A DNA stretch of 64,000 bases from the NCBI GenBank assembly GCA_963682055.1, contig OY821743.1, positions 28,630,702-28,694,701 on the forward strand, written 5' to 3'. This document shows positions 24,153 to 35,288 of this stretch, in pieces. The notes beneath the pieces were generated by a model, which saw only the letters and a list, made by a program, of their open reading frames with translations, was not told the origin of the DNA and searched no databases. Position 1 is the first letter of the stretch; each line of letters opens with the position of its first letter. The translations under genes were made by a program, and so were the position numbers. Source of the stretch: Primula veris (lineage: Eukaryota > Streptophyta > Magnoliopsida > Ericales > Primulaceae).

Positions 24153-25420
24153 TGTTGGCCCGGTGCGGCTAAACCTTAGAGGGGGGTGAATAAGGTTTCT
24201 AGGCGTTTTTGGCCTAATTAAACTTAAGTGCAACTAATCACCCAACTATCGCAATTCTAAACTTATGCGTTTAACAAAAGTTAATGTAATGGTAGAAATC
24301 CTAAATGCTAGCAAGAGAATAAGCAATAATATATATATGCGGAAAGTAAAAACTAGGGAAAGAAATTGACACCGTGATTTTATAGAGGTTCGGCAAACGG
24401 CCTACGTCCTCTCCTCGGTAATACCAAGTATTTCACTAAAAATAATCTTCCCGATTTTACAAATCCTATCGAGTTCAATCGACCGATTGGCTCACCCTCT
24501 ACCCGAGGTTCCTACTCTTGATACAAGTGCAAGCGAACACGATTAATGAGTCAACGACTCCCCCTCAATCTAGGAGTACCCAAGTGTTTAACCTATAACT
24601 TTTAACCAACACTTTGGCTTAAAAGCTTCTACCCAAACACTCACTCACAATGAGCTTATAAATTTGCTCTTTACAAATTTATTGAAAATTAAAACAACAC
24701 CCACAATTTGATTGCTTCTAAATAAGCTAATTTGTGGTTTTGATGATGTTTTGATCTTTGGTGGAGCTTGTATCGATTTATCTTCAATTTCTCTCTTTTC
24801 AAAGTATTTCACCAAAATGGTGATTTTGGGTTTTTGTATATGAGAGAGGTTGAAAGATTGATTATGGATAAGAATGGATGTGATTGATGACTTTGGAAAG
24901 TGAATTGAGTTGGTTTATATAATCACCAAAGTCTGTTTTTCTGTATGTGACCATTGACAGTGGTTGAGGGTTTTAACCTCTGGTTTTAAGCAACTTTCCA
25001 GAATAAGCTGAAAAGCTGTTTTCGAAATCTGCAGAAAACGATCGGTCGTTTTCTACAGTCGATCGGTCATTTTCAGAAAATGATCGGTCGTTTTTTGAGA
25101 AACGATCGGTCGTTTTTTCGACGTCCTCACTGGAAGAATTTGGTACAAAAACGATCGGTCGTTTTTGTACAGACGATCGGTCGTTTTCTGTTTTCTCGAT
25201 ATTCTTCGAATGCTCATAACTTCTTCGTTTTAGCTCCGATTCTGGTTCCGCTTGAACCTGTGGCTTTGTTTTTCTGTGCTCTATCTTTCTGGCTGAAATT
25301 TACAAATTCTCTTTTGGGAAAGGACAAGCATTATATCATTGAAATAGAGAAATCGTAAAATCATTAAAAATATAATCAACGTTATAATCAAAATCAATTA
25401 TTGAACCCCATGGTTCAACA
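24153..25420 (-). mobile_element. Solo LTR A of a copia-type retrotransposon
   Basis: 1268 bp, TGTTGGCC...GTTCAACA, with perfect 5-bp target duplication CCACT at 24148-24152 and 25421-25425 and no internal region, so a solo LTR left by LTR-LTR recombination. It is homologous in inverse orientation to 39531-40803. The U5-like end (TTCACCCCCCTCTAAGGTTT on the minus strand) next to 24153 gives minus orientation. Its U3 part contains an array of GATCGGTCGTTTT motifs. Confidence 0.88.
25040..25190. repeat. Iterated GATCGGTCGTTTT motif in solo LTR A
   Basis: Six copies of GATCGGTCGTTTT (one reads GATCGGTCATTTT) begin at 25040, 25061, 25082, 25104, 25153 and 25175, so most spacings are 21-22 bp. 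With flanking bases the unit is AACGATCGGTCGTT, an imperfect palindrome. The array lies about 230-380 nt from the 5' end of the LTR. Confidence 0.9.
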
Positions 25421-25425
25421 CCACT

Positions 25426-26160
25426 TACCAAGCACGGTTATATGGTCGGTTTGTGACTTCTGAATAATTGGTCCGACGTTAATTTTTTGAAAGAATAAGC
25501 CATTGAACTATCCGATCCGTCCCAAACCACATGGTTTGAATTTGACTTATTTTTAAAACCGTTGGGTTAGATTAGCATGTCAGTTTTTTTTTAGCTTTTA
25601 ACAAGCAATATATCGTGTCAAAAAAGCTAAAAATCTCAAAAATAGAAAAGCTAGAAATTTGCGTTTATTTTTTTATATTAAAATCTTCAAAAAATAAAAA
25701 ATTCGAATAGAATATGTATGTATATATACACCTCATTAATAAGTTAAAACAAACAAATAACTTATCAATAAAACTAAGTTACAAGTCATTTATAAATATT
25801 TTTTTTAGCCGTACCAAACACTAATTTTCAACTTTTATCAAGCAAGTTTATTTCTCATTAATTTTTTTTAAAAAATCATATTTTTTTGTGACTATCCTAC
25901 TATATATATAAGGCAACAAATTTTTTTCAAAAATGCCCCCACACTTTTTTACTAATTAATCATTTATATTTGTTTAATTCAACATATAAAAAATAGATAA
26001 AAAAATATTATATTTTCAAAACAATTATAATCTTATACCAAACAAAATCGTTTTAGTATATTTTGTATAACAAACACATTATATTACTCACAATTTCTAA
26101 TTTAATATATTCATTCGAACAATATACTTTTTAAAACTTTAGTTACCCGTATCATATATA
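25426..26160. other. Intergenic, AT-rich
   Basis: No gene. The blocks around 25565-25640 and 25800-25860 (AAGCAA, CCAAACACTAATTTTCAAC) look like decayed MITE ends but I could not pair them. A TA run occupies about 26155-26175. Confidence 0.4.
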
Positions 26161-26175
26161 TATATATATATATAT

Positions 26176-26868
26176 ACTAAGTAATCTTTGCTCACGCGTT
26201 GCGTGTGCGATACGTAGTGACATAGATATGATCCCGACAAATAAACTTAATATTTTTTTTAAAAATTTAAATATCAAATGATTAAATATAATTAATTAAC
26301 AATTGTATATAAAGAGTAATATAATATTTTGCTGTTATAAAAAATACACAACGATTTTGTTTGGAATATAAATGTGTGGAAAATAATATTTTTTAATTTA
26401 TTTATGTATTTGAATTGAGTGATGCCATTTAAGAGTAATTACAATATTATAGTGAGAGTATTTTTGGAAAATTTGGGCAAAATTGGGTAGCATCAGAATG
26501 CTTGGGTTGACTTATATTACTAATCATCGTTGACCACGCGCTGCGTATGTGATACGTAGTGACATAGATATGATCCCGACAAATAAAATTAATATTTTTT
26601 TTAAATTTAAATATCGAAGGATTAAATATAATCAATTAACAATCGTATATAAATAGTAACATAATGTTTTACTCTTATAAAAAATACACAACGATTTTGT
26701 TTGGAATATAAATGTGTGGAAAATAATATTTTTTAAGTTATTTATATATTTGAATTGAGTGATGATATCTAATAGTAATTACAATATTAGAGTGATGATA
26801 TTTTTAGAAAACTTGAGTAAAATTGGACAGGCTCAAAATACTTTGGTCGACTTATATTAATAGTATAT
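26176..26868 (-). mobile_element. Two tandem Helitron-like units of about 342 bp
   Basis: Two similar units start near 26176 and 26518; the shared GATACGTAGTGACATAGATATGATCCC blocks are 342 bp apart. On the minus strand each unit begins near AATATAAGTC.ACC and ends in a short hairpin (CACGCAACGCGTG in unit one), about 15-20 nt before the flank, within TA-rich DNA. An AT-preferring site, no inverted repeats and a terminal hairpin fit non-autonomous Helitrons. A related copy sits at 33478-33700. The CTRR terminus is not clean, so this is tentative. Confidence 0.45.
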
Positions 26869-27215
26869 ATATGCCAAAAGGTGCCCAATATTTCCCTAAA
26901 AAATAAGTGTTTCGAATTCTCGAACATGCCACTATCCGTCTATTTTTTCCAACTCTCGTTTAAATAAATCGTTTATGTATAGTATTAGTTTATGTGAAGA
27001 TTCGGGTACGCCACTATCAGTCTATTTTTTCCATCTCTGGTTTAAATAAATCATTTATGTATAGTATTAGTTTATGTGAATATGACTATTTGAAACAATT
27101 ATTTAAATAAAAATTATATTAATTTACAAAAGAGTAGTAAACAGTGTAAATACGAAAATAAAATAAAAATAACTACCATTTTATTATTAATATTCTCACA
27201 AATAATTTCAGTCTG

Positions 27216-27255
27216 TCATCAAACTCTCTCTCTCTCTCTCTCAACTTCTACCATA

Positions 27256-27292
<37 letters not shown>

Positions 27293-27293
27293 T
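27216..27293 (+). repeat. (CT)n, (TA)n, (GA)n tracts before the start codon
   Basis: A CT tract (about 27226-27242), a TA tract and a GA tract (27276-27292) immediately precede the ATG at 27294, so they probably lie in the 5' UTR of the downstream gene. The CT and GA tracts are complementary and could pair in the mRNA. Confidence 0.8.
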
Positions 27294-29682
27294 ATGGTGT
27301 ATACTCGTAGCAGATCATGTGCTAATCGAACTAAAAAAATAAAAAATAAAAATAATAATAATAGCAGCTCAATCGTTATTCAACATCTTTTATCGCATTT
27401 CCACTCATCTCAGGTACTTAATTTCTCTCTATTTTTCATTAACTTCCATTTTTATTTAACCTTTTGTTTTATTTGAAAAAATTAGGGTTGTTTCTGTTTA
27501 CACCCTAATTTATACTTACTAATAACTGTATATTATTATTCTTTTAAAGGTTAATTAATGTATACAAGTAATTCATTACCAGTTTACTTTTTCCCTATTA
27601 TTATTCATTAAATTCCATTTTTTATTTGAAAAATAGGTTTGTTTATGTTTACACTATAATTTTATTTTCAGTACCAGTTTACTTTCTCCTTATTACTATT
27701 CGTATTTAACTTTTTTTTTTGTTATTTAGCATGTTGTTTTTTTATTTGTTTGATACTCCCATTTAATTTTTCACCAACACTAATAAAGTTTAGTTAGAAT
27801 AGTTAGCTTATAATTTTATTAATATACCTTTTTTCCCTATTACTATTCATTAACTTCCATTTTTATTTAACTTTTTTTTTTGTTGTTGAAAAAATAGGTT
27901 TGTTTCTTTAACAGTTTTATTTATTTATTTGTTTAATACTCCCATTTAACTTTGCACCAACATTAAGAAAATTTAGTTAGAATAGTTAACATGCTTAGGA
28001 TTTAATTGATATACGTACCTTTTGAATAATATGATTGATTAATATTATAGTTGTTATCAATGCTAGTTTAATACATGTATAATTTAAGTTTTAAGCATAA
28101 CTAACACCTCGTAAGATGTAAATGGGACCATAGTTTGGGACAAGAACAAAAAATGAAATGCGACTGTTTTTTTGGTTAATATTGTCCTTTTAATGGATAC
28201 AATGAATCAATAAACTGTAATAGACTATCTTTTCGCAACGGAGGGGGTAATTAGGTTTGGCCTTCTCAATTTCCAATTCCATATTAATTTTGGTTTAGGG
28301 CCCGTTTGGCATCGGCTTTTTTGCTAAAAAAAAGCTGTGAGAAAAAAGCTTGTTTCAATGTCTTTCCTTTATCATATTTCTAGGCAGATAGAATCCTGAA
28401 ATCTTGATTATTTATATGTTAAAACTGTTTCAATGCAGGAGTTTGAACTACCGAAACTGAAAAGCTTGTATTATCTACTTGTGCACATGTCTTTGGATCC
28501 AATAATATGCGATTCAATGGAAAAAGCTAATTTAAGTATTACCAAATGCGAAATTGGGCTATATGGGGTTTCATTGTCAGTTCTAGATATATGCAGCTTA
28601 TCTGATATATTATTCAAAACACTTTCGGAGACTTTTAAAAGTTTCCTCTCCACTATACACTCTGTATCAGCAACTTTTTTGGAACAAGAAAGCTTGTATT
28701 CCGATATTTCCGCCACTGCCCAAAGGTTAAATCTTCTCTTGAGGTGTTGTATGACCATGTTAAAGGTACTCGTGATTGATCAAAATCGTCTGGTAGAACA
28801 TGGTCTGGTTCTTCACGCTACTCTTGGGAGACTATGCTCGTTAAAGTTGAACCGAGTGAGTGAGATAAACACTATCCGTTTTGAGAAGGTGTCTCAAGAA
28901 TACAAATGGGATGGCATTCATTTTAGTTTCTTCACAGAGGATTTCGTTGCTTCTTTGCAGTTTTTTGAGCCGATTGATCACTGTCGCCATTTCTTCTGCA
29001 CAATGCTTGAGGTTATTGATATATTCTGTATCTTATTTTCATAGCATCTTACCTCTAGATCAAGCATTTATACATGTAACAGCTATGTTATACTTGGGGA
29101 TTTTCTATGTTTTTTACTCTCTAGTCTCTACTTACACTCCATTTCTGTTTAGTGTGCTTTACCTTTATAATTCTTTTTACTACCGTCTACTTCATCGATC
29201 TCACATTTTACACCTACTCTTAATTGTTGGATGAAATGATCATGTGTCGGTGAAGTCATTACCACCACAGAGGGGTATTTTAGTCCTTTTTATCATTGCT
29301 ACGTCATCATTTCATCGACCAATTAACACTAGGGTACTAAACTGTGAAATTGTTCGAGTAGAGGGTACTAAACAAATTCTTTTGAGCGAAATAAAAATGC
29401 GATTGAGTCTGTCAGTAGACTAACAAGGATTTGCCTTGAAGTCGTTGCTATAAGTTTCTGAGGTCACCTATGCAATTTTCCTCTTTTTTACGTTTAGGCC
29501 TCGTTTGGTTGCGGTATTAGTAGTAATGAGACTAGCAATACCTTCGGACTATGACGGGATAACAAATGAAGGCCGGATTAATAGTATAGACATAAATACC
29601 AATGAAGTGTTTGTTTGATTTTTATTGGGGTTGGACTATTTTACAAATTTACATTTATATCCATAATAAATAAACTTGTAAA

Positions 29683-29717
<35 letters not shown>

Positions 29718-32700
29718 TTTAATATATATATACCACACCCCCCTTTACTCCAAATACCCCCATTTACCAATACCACACCCCCCTATTACTCCAAATACCC
29801 CAATTTCTCATCATTTCTAATCCCATGTTACTAATAGTCCCGTCTCCACTTTTCGTACCAAACGCGGTACTTGTGGGCCCGGCGGTATTTCTAATCCCAT
29901 CCTACCATAATCCCACCCTAAACAAACGCGGTATAACAAATCCTGCATTTTTCCATCATTTGGTGTACACCCTTACTAGAAGTCCTGTTCTTATTTTTGT
30001 TACCAAGCAATGCACTTGTGGGGTCAAAGGGATTATGAGTCCAATCCCGCCCATGTATAACCTCTACCAAACATGCCCTAATAATCTTGTGTAAAAACTT
30101 CTTACATGTGGGTGTGGATCTGGGTAGTGTTTTTTATTCCAGAGAGACTTAGTGATCCTGAATGACTGAAGAGCCTAATTCAAGTAGAAAACTTGTTAAG
30201 ACTTCCTTAGCTGATCCTCATCCATTTGGTTGAGGATTTCGCAAGATTTGACAATTCGTCCTTCCTTCATGGAAAATGAAATATGATTAGTTTATAATAT
30301 TAATTTCCATTTTCCCGTTTAATTGATTATCCACTTCCACAGAAATTTACATTATGTACATAGGACGATTAGAGGTTCTTGGTATTCTTATACGTAGGAT
30401 GAGTAGAGGTTTTTGGTATCTTTTTTAGATGTTGGCTGCCCCAGAATGCATACTGTAGAAAACCGTCCATTTCCCACTAAAAGGCCTATTAGTAAGGAAG
30501 GAGGGGGGCATATATTAAGACTTGACTTTGATAATGCTCAAGTGATGTGGGACACTTCCAACACATACATTATTTTGGAAGTCGTTATTCAAATGATATG
30601 CAGCTTAGATGTGTATATGCTTTCTTTGAACAAAAGGAGTTGAAGGGGACTTAGGGATTGTTTGGTTGCAGCCTTAAGCAAATAACATTGATTTCTCGAG
30701 TTCAGTAAAAAGATGGGTTAATCCAGCTTAAAGCTTCCGCATTTTTTCAGGAAGAAAAACCAGAAAGTTCAGCTTTTAAGTTTGCCAACGAAATTTACTC
30801 CAGCTTTTAAGAAGAAAAGTAAAAAAAAACCGAGCTTTTAAAAGAAGGCCTTAACAGCCTATCTGGCTGTTACCATAATAGTCATCTCCCATATCCTCAA
30901 TGAGCCATACTTACTTTTATGTGTTTACTAAAATGATCGTACATTATATATACCTCATTTGTCGTCAATCTTCATATAATTGAGATACGACTTACGAGTA
31001 AAAAGATTTGACTTACTTTTGGATAATTTAGATATAATCTACTTTGACGTGTCCACCATAATTTTTTGTCCTTTCTATGTTAAAAATACTTATGACTCGG
31101 TGCATTTTTTCATTTAGCTTTAGTCTGTAAGAACCACACTTTAGTTTCATGTCTTTTTTTGGGTATTGGACATGAAAAATAACTAGCTGATGCTTCGATT
31201 GACAAAATCTGGTTGAAGTTCTTGTATTGGTTTTTATGATTTCTAACATGACGGAGAGGTTACTTGCAGGATAAGATTGGCTTAATCACTGATGCCCCTT
31301 TTTCCTATTTCGTTTTTTATTTTGCTTTCTTTTCTCTTCTCAAGACTTATTTTGCAACATCTAATCGCATCTTTCAGATTTTTGTGGATGAGCTTTTGTC
31401 GCATGGTAAACTAAGAGAGTACTTTGAGCTGGTAGATTGTTGTGCTACCAATAATAGATTATTCGTCTCCCATCTCAATCAAGGTGATATTGGAATAGTT
31501 CTAGAATTGGTGTCTATACATTTTTGTATGTCTTTTCCTGATGAGCAGACATTTGAAAGCATCGATGATAAATTATTCGGGTTTGAAAATGGTAAATTAA
31601 GAGTTTCCGAACTGGGCCCACTTTCAGCTTTAAATTTGCTTCAAAATCCTGTCATGCACACGGCCCCGAAATATCTACAAGCACATGTAATATCTTTGGT
31701 TTCTGAATCTCTAATGAGTGTCGTAACTTTGCAAAATGACAACAAATTAGAGGTTTATTTAGCAGCATTTGAAAGGTCGGTTATTTTGTACAGCCAACAT
31801 ATGTCTCCTTCAGATGAAGAATCTACTTCTAAATCCAGTGCAAATAAGGGGAGCTCTCAGCCATCTTTCAAGTCTTTTCTTCGATCAGCTACTACTGAAG
31901 AACTCGATCACTTAATTAGCAAATTAGATGATTCTTTGCAATTACAGTTAAAACGCATGTGCGTCAGGTCAAAATCTGATCTTGCCACTTCCGCTATAGC
32001 ATACGTTGGCTATAGCAAAGATTTCTTTAATTCCTCATTTAATGATGAAATTATATCACTCACAAGCAGCATCATTTTGAATGCAATCTCTGACGAAGTT
32101 ATTGGCAATACGTTAAATATGGGAAGTGATACAAACCCAGAGAGTATTTATCTTCTTGTTTCTATTATGAAGTTGATGAGTTGTTCGTTGTTACAAGTTA
32201 TACGGTGTCTTATGAATACAAGTGATCTGGATTGTTCAAGAACCCTGAAAAATTTATCTACATGCAAAGAACATGATTTTGTGGTGGAGGTTATTAGTCG
32301 ATTTAGAAAATATGACATCTCATCACCTATACAAAAATTCTTAATGACCGCAATGGAGATTTACCCGGAAAAGCATAAAGAATCGAAGTTTATGCTTATT
32401 CATTTCTCAGGCTTGCTATCACTTAGCTTCAGAAGAGGCATTGATGTTATATACAAGGGTTTTATATCGGTTATTATAACTCTAATGAATCTCTTCCTTT
32501 TTGAGGAAGGTAACTTAGACGCTCTTAGGCTTGCGGATGGTTCAGAACTATTTTCATCTTATTTACACAAGGAAAATGTCCAGGAGGTAAACTATTATCT
32601 TCAAGTTATGTAACATTGGGTAATCTTTTTTGAGTTAAAACTAATTTTAAGCCTAATACTTTACAGGCCGTGTCGAGTAGAAGATCCAGCCTTGTGATTG

Positions 32701-34178
32701 CGTCCAAGTTAGAGAAAATCCGCATGTTGTACCTGAGGTATGTGAATGTGATAATCCGCGTGTTAGTATCTGGCTGATGTGGCTTTAGTTTTACTGCCCA
32801 CATGTTATGTGTGATAATCAAGTTTATTAAGGTTTCTGGTCAAATTTTGGTCATATTACTTGGATTTGCTATAGAATATATGGCATAACTCATCTTTGAA
32901 ATCCACATTTGTTATCTGGACGTTTTTGTTGTTGTTGAAACTACACTTTTGGTCCAGAAATAATTGAGTTTAGTTTCAAGTTGGTTAAAAAAATCAGAAA
33001 CGCTGTTTAAGAGTATCCCAACTTTGAGAAATTTAAAATTTTGATTCTAACAAAGTGACGCCATCCACTTTTTTCCATTAATTAACTACTTATACCCCTA
33101 ATGTTCAACATTGAATCATTGATAACACATTAGACGGGTTTATTCACCTAGCCTCCTAGAAATCATAAAAGTAGTTAATCTTGTTAGTTTTTAGTGAAAT
33201 TTGTCTTTACCTCTCTAATATAAATTCATGTATATCTAAACCAGGTGTTATATCATGTTCTTAAGAAAGAGAAGAAAACAAAGAACAAATGGAAAAAAAA
33301 AGAATATAGTAAGGTCTCTGTTTAGTAGAAAAGAATATTATGGTTTACGATGGAACAAATTTAAAATGATGAGTTCGTAACTGTATTTTTCTTTCAGCTT
33401 TTTGCATATGCTCATGCATACATGTGTAAATATATATAAATATGTTTATATATACATATGTATATATAATAATATATATCCTAGTAATCGCAGTGCGATA
33501 ATGAGATAGAAGGTAAGGTGAGATGCCCTGAGAGAAGTTTGAGTGGTTAAACAGGGAGAAAAAGTGTAATTTTTTTTTTTTCTATCTTTTATGCAATTAG
33601 GCTAATAGGTTAAGTAATAGAAAAAGGTAAGGGTATTTTAAGAAAAACTGTGGCAAAATTTGGCAGCCTCACTTTTCTTGGTTGGCTTATTATAATTGTA
33701 TAAGGTAACCAATCATAATTATGTTTTTCTTTATAACAGTGGTAAGGGTCAACATGATATGTTTTTCATTCCAAGGTAAGGGTCAACTTAATTATTGTCT
33801 TACTAATTTGTCTATTATTTGATTGCTGTATTCTTTTCCAGTAGGCCTCCCGTATCAAGTTGTTGTATTGGAAAGGAGAAGGAAATTTTGCCAAATTCTG
33901 TAAGTTCAAATGGCTCGCTGTGTGTTATTGGCACAGAAGCAGATACAGATGAAGATTGCAATGGGAGTCTTTATCTCAAATGCCGAATTAAAAATGCAGA
34001 GAAAGAACCTGACTTTGACGGTTTGTCAGATTTTATAGAGTGCAAGAAAGGTAAAGATTATACTTGTTGGCTGAAGGACCGTGAAAAGTACCGAGTGAAG
34101 AAAAGTGAGAAAATGGCAGTGATAAAGTGGAAAAAGAAGAAAAGAAGTTGGAAAATTTTGAGTGGGCTTAGATCTTAG
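27294..34178 (+). CDS. Plant protein of unknown function, 805 aa, five exons
   Basis: Exons are 27294-27413, 28439-29011, 31270-32586, 32667-32737 and 33842-34178, totalling 2418 nt. Phases match at every junction, and all donors and acceptors are GT-AG. The ATG follows CT/GA tracts. The protein starts basic and Asn/Ser-rich (TRSRSCANRTKK), then is mostly helical and Leu/Ile/Ser-rich without an enzyme motif I recognise, and ends in a Lys-rich tail (KWKKKKRSWK). It resembles remembered long uncharacterised plant proteins, perhaps the obscurin-like At1g73970 or DUF7812 type, but I cannot confirm that. The third exon could alternatively start at 31379, also in phase, and an extra exon within the 2.3-kb second intron cannot be excluded. 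A MITE lies in intron 2 and a Helitron-like piece in intron 4. Confidence 0.75.
29496..30079. mobile_element. MITE-like element in intron 2 of the unknown gene
   Basis: The left end is TAGGCCTCGTTTGGTTGCGG; the reverse complement of the right end at 30079 is TAGGGCATGTTTGGTAGAGG, so the ends are imperfect inverted repeats. A second internal right-end-like sequence occurs at 29850-29935 (CCCTAAACAAACGCGG), suggesting a duplicated end. The body matches 22866-23315. No ORF of transposase type is present. Confidence 0.6.
30650..30870. repeat. Decayed MITE-like sequence in intron 2
   Basis: Begins GGGATTGTTTGGTTGCAGCC and ends near CCTTAACAGCC, with AAGCAAATAA and CAGAAAGTTCA segments that also occur at 9948-10060 in an O-fucosyltransferase intron. 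The ends are only weakly inverted. Confidence 0.4.
33478..33700. mobile_element. Helitron-like fragment in intron 4
   Basis: Starts CCTAGTAATCGCAGTGCGATAA after a TA run and ends with TTTGGCAGCCTCA...TTGGTTGGCTTATTAT, matching the corresponding ends of the units at 26176-26868. The GCAGTGC palindrome near the CTAG is the expected terminal hairpin. Internal sequence differs. Confidence 0.45.
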
Positions 34179-35288
34179 ATTTTCTTAAATTTTCTGTAGT
34201 CAAGGCCTCGGAGGTGTTGCTTATTATTTTTGGTGCTTGCTCTTTAAAAGTCATTACTGATTCTTTAGTCTGGGGTACACACATTGTTTTGAAAACCATT
34301 AGTTAGAGTTGCTTATGTAATCCAAGTTTCATTAGCTTAGTTCTGTAAACCGTATGTTTCGTATAGTAAGCTATGTATGGAGGAGGTAGATCTAATTTCA
34401 ATCTTTCGTAGATGAGAACAACTTGGTACACTGCAATGTAACTAAATTGATACTAGATTTTAGTTAACCATGGAGGCATGGCGGCTTGTTCCATGGCATG
34501 AACAATGTTTGTTTTTTCAATATAATTTGGGTCTGTTTGATTACAAAAAAATGATATATTTTGGCTGTATTGTTTGGTTATTGGTAGTTTTGTATTTGTT
34601 TTTGAAGCTTTTAGCAATTACTATTTAAATTGAAAAAATTGCAGAGATTCTTGTCATCAAGTTTCAAGTACCTATCTTACCCTCATTGAGAAGAAAGAAG
34701 TCAGACTTTATTTCCCATGGCAGGTCTGTAAAAAAAGTTATGGTTTTCTAAATGCAAACACATTAATGAATATTTAACTTCCTGTTAACTTGTTCAATTA
34801 GATGCCAGTTATAGAGCATGTTTTGAGATAGATATATTCTGAATCTCGAATTCAAACAAGAATAAGAACTCGACAAAGACACATTTATTTCTTTTAATTA
34901 TAATAAGAATGTACATAGCATAGGTTGCCAAAAAAATTGAAATCATAATAAAGTAACCAACCATGGCAACTCACTTCCAAGATGGCGAATTCTTATGTGT
35001 AGTGACGAATATAATTACATATGATACTATATCCAAAAGGCCAATAATAAGTTAATAACACAAGCACTAACACGTTTAAGGTTTGAGAAATTAGTTATTT
35101 CTCTAACACCTCAAAGCTGGTGATTTTTGTGCTAGTGGACTGGAAACTAGTAGTTCAAGAGTACTAAGTAACTTCTCATCAAGGCGACCCTGTTCGAGAC
35201 CCAGATCATCGAGAAATCAATTATTCCGAGAAAACAAATTATAAATAATGAAATGGTAAGATACTCAAACACACCGCAGTAGGAAATA
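34179..35288. other. Convergent intergenic region
   Basis: This is the space between the 3' ends of the unknown gene (plus) and the bZIP gene (minus). It should hold both 3' UTRs and polyadenylation sites; AT-rich stretches near 34520 and 34900 are candidates but no signal stands out. No further gene is seen. Confidence 0.5.

Noticed and set aside
24148..25425. A link between the solo LTR and Cassandra because both have the duplication CCACT
   Set aside because: The two elements share no sequence or end structure; an identical 5-mer in two insertions is plausible by chance.
28881..29234. A 117-codon plus-strand ORF overlapping the unknown gene
   Set aside because: It is a different frame of exon 2 running into intron 2; exon 2 ends at a GT donor at 29012.
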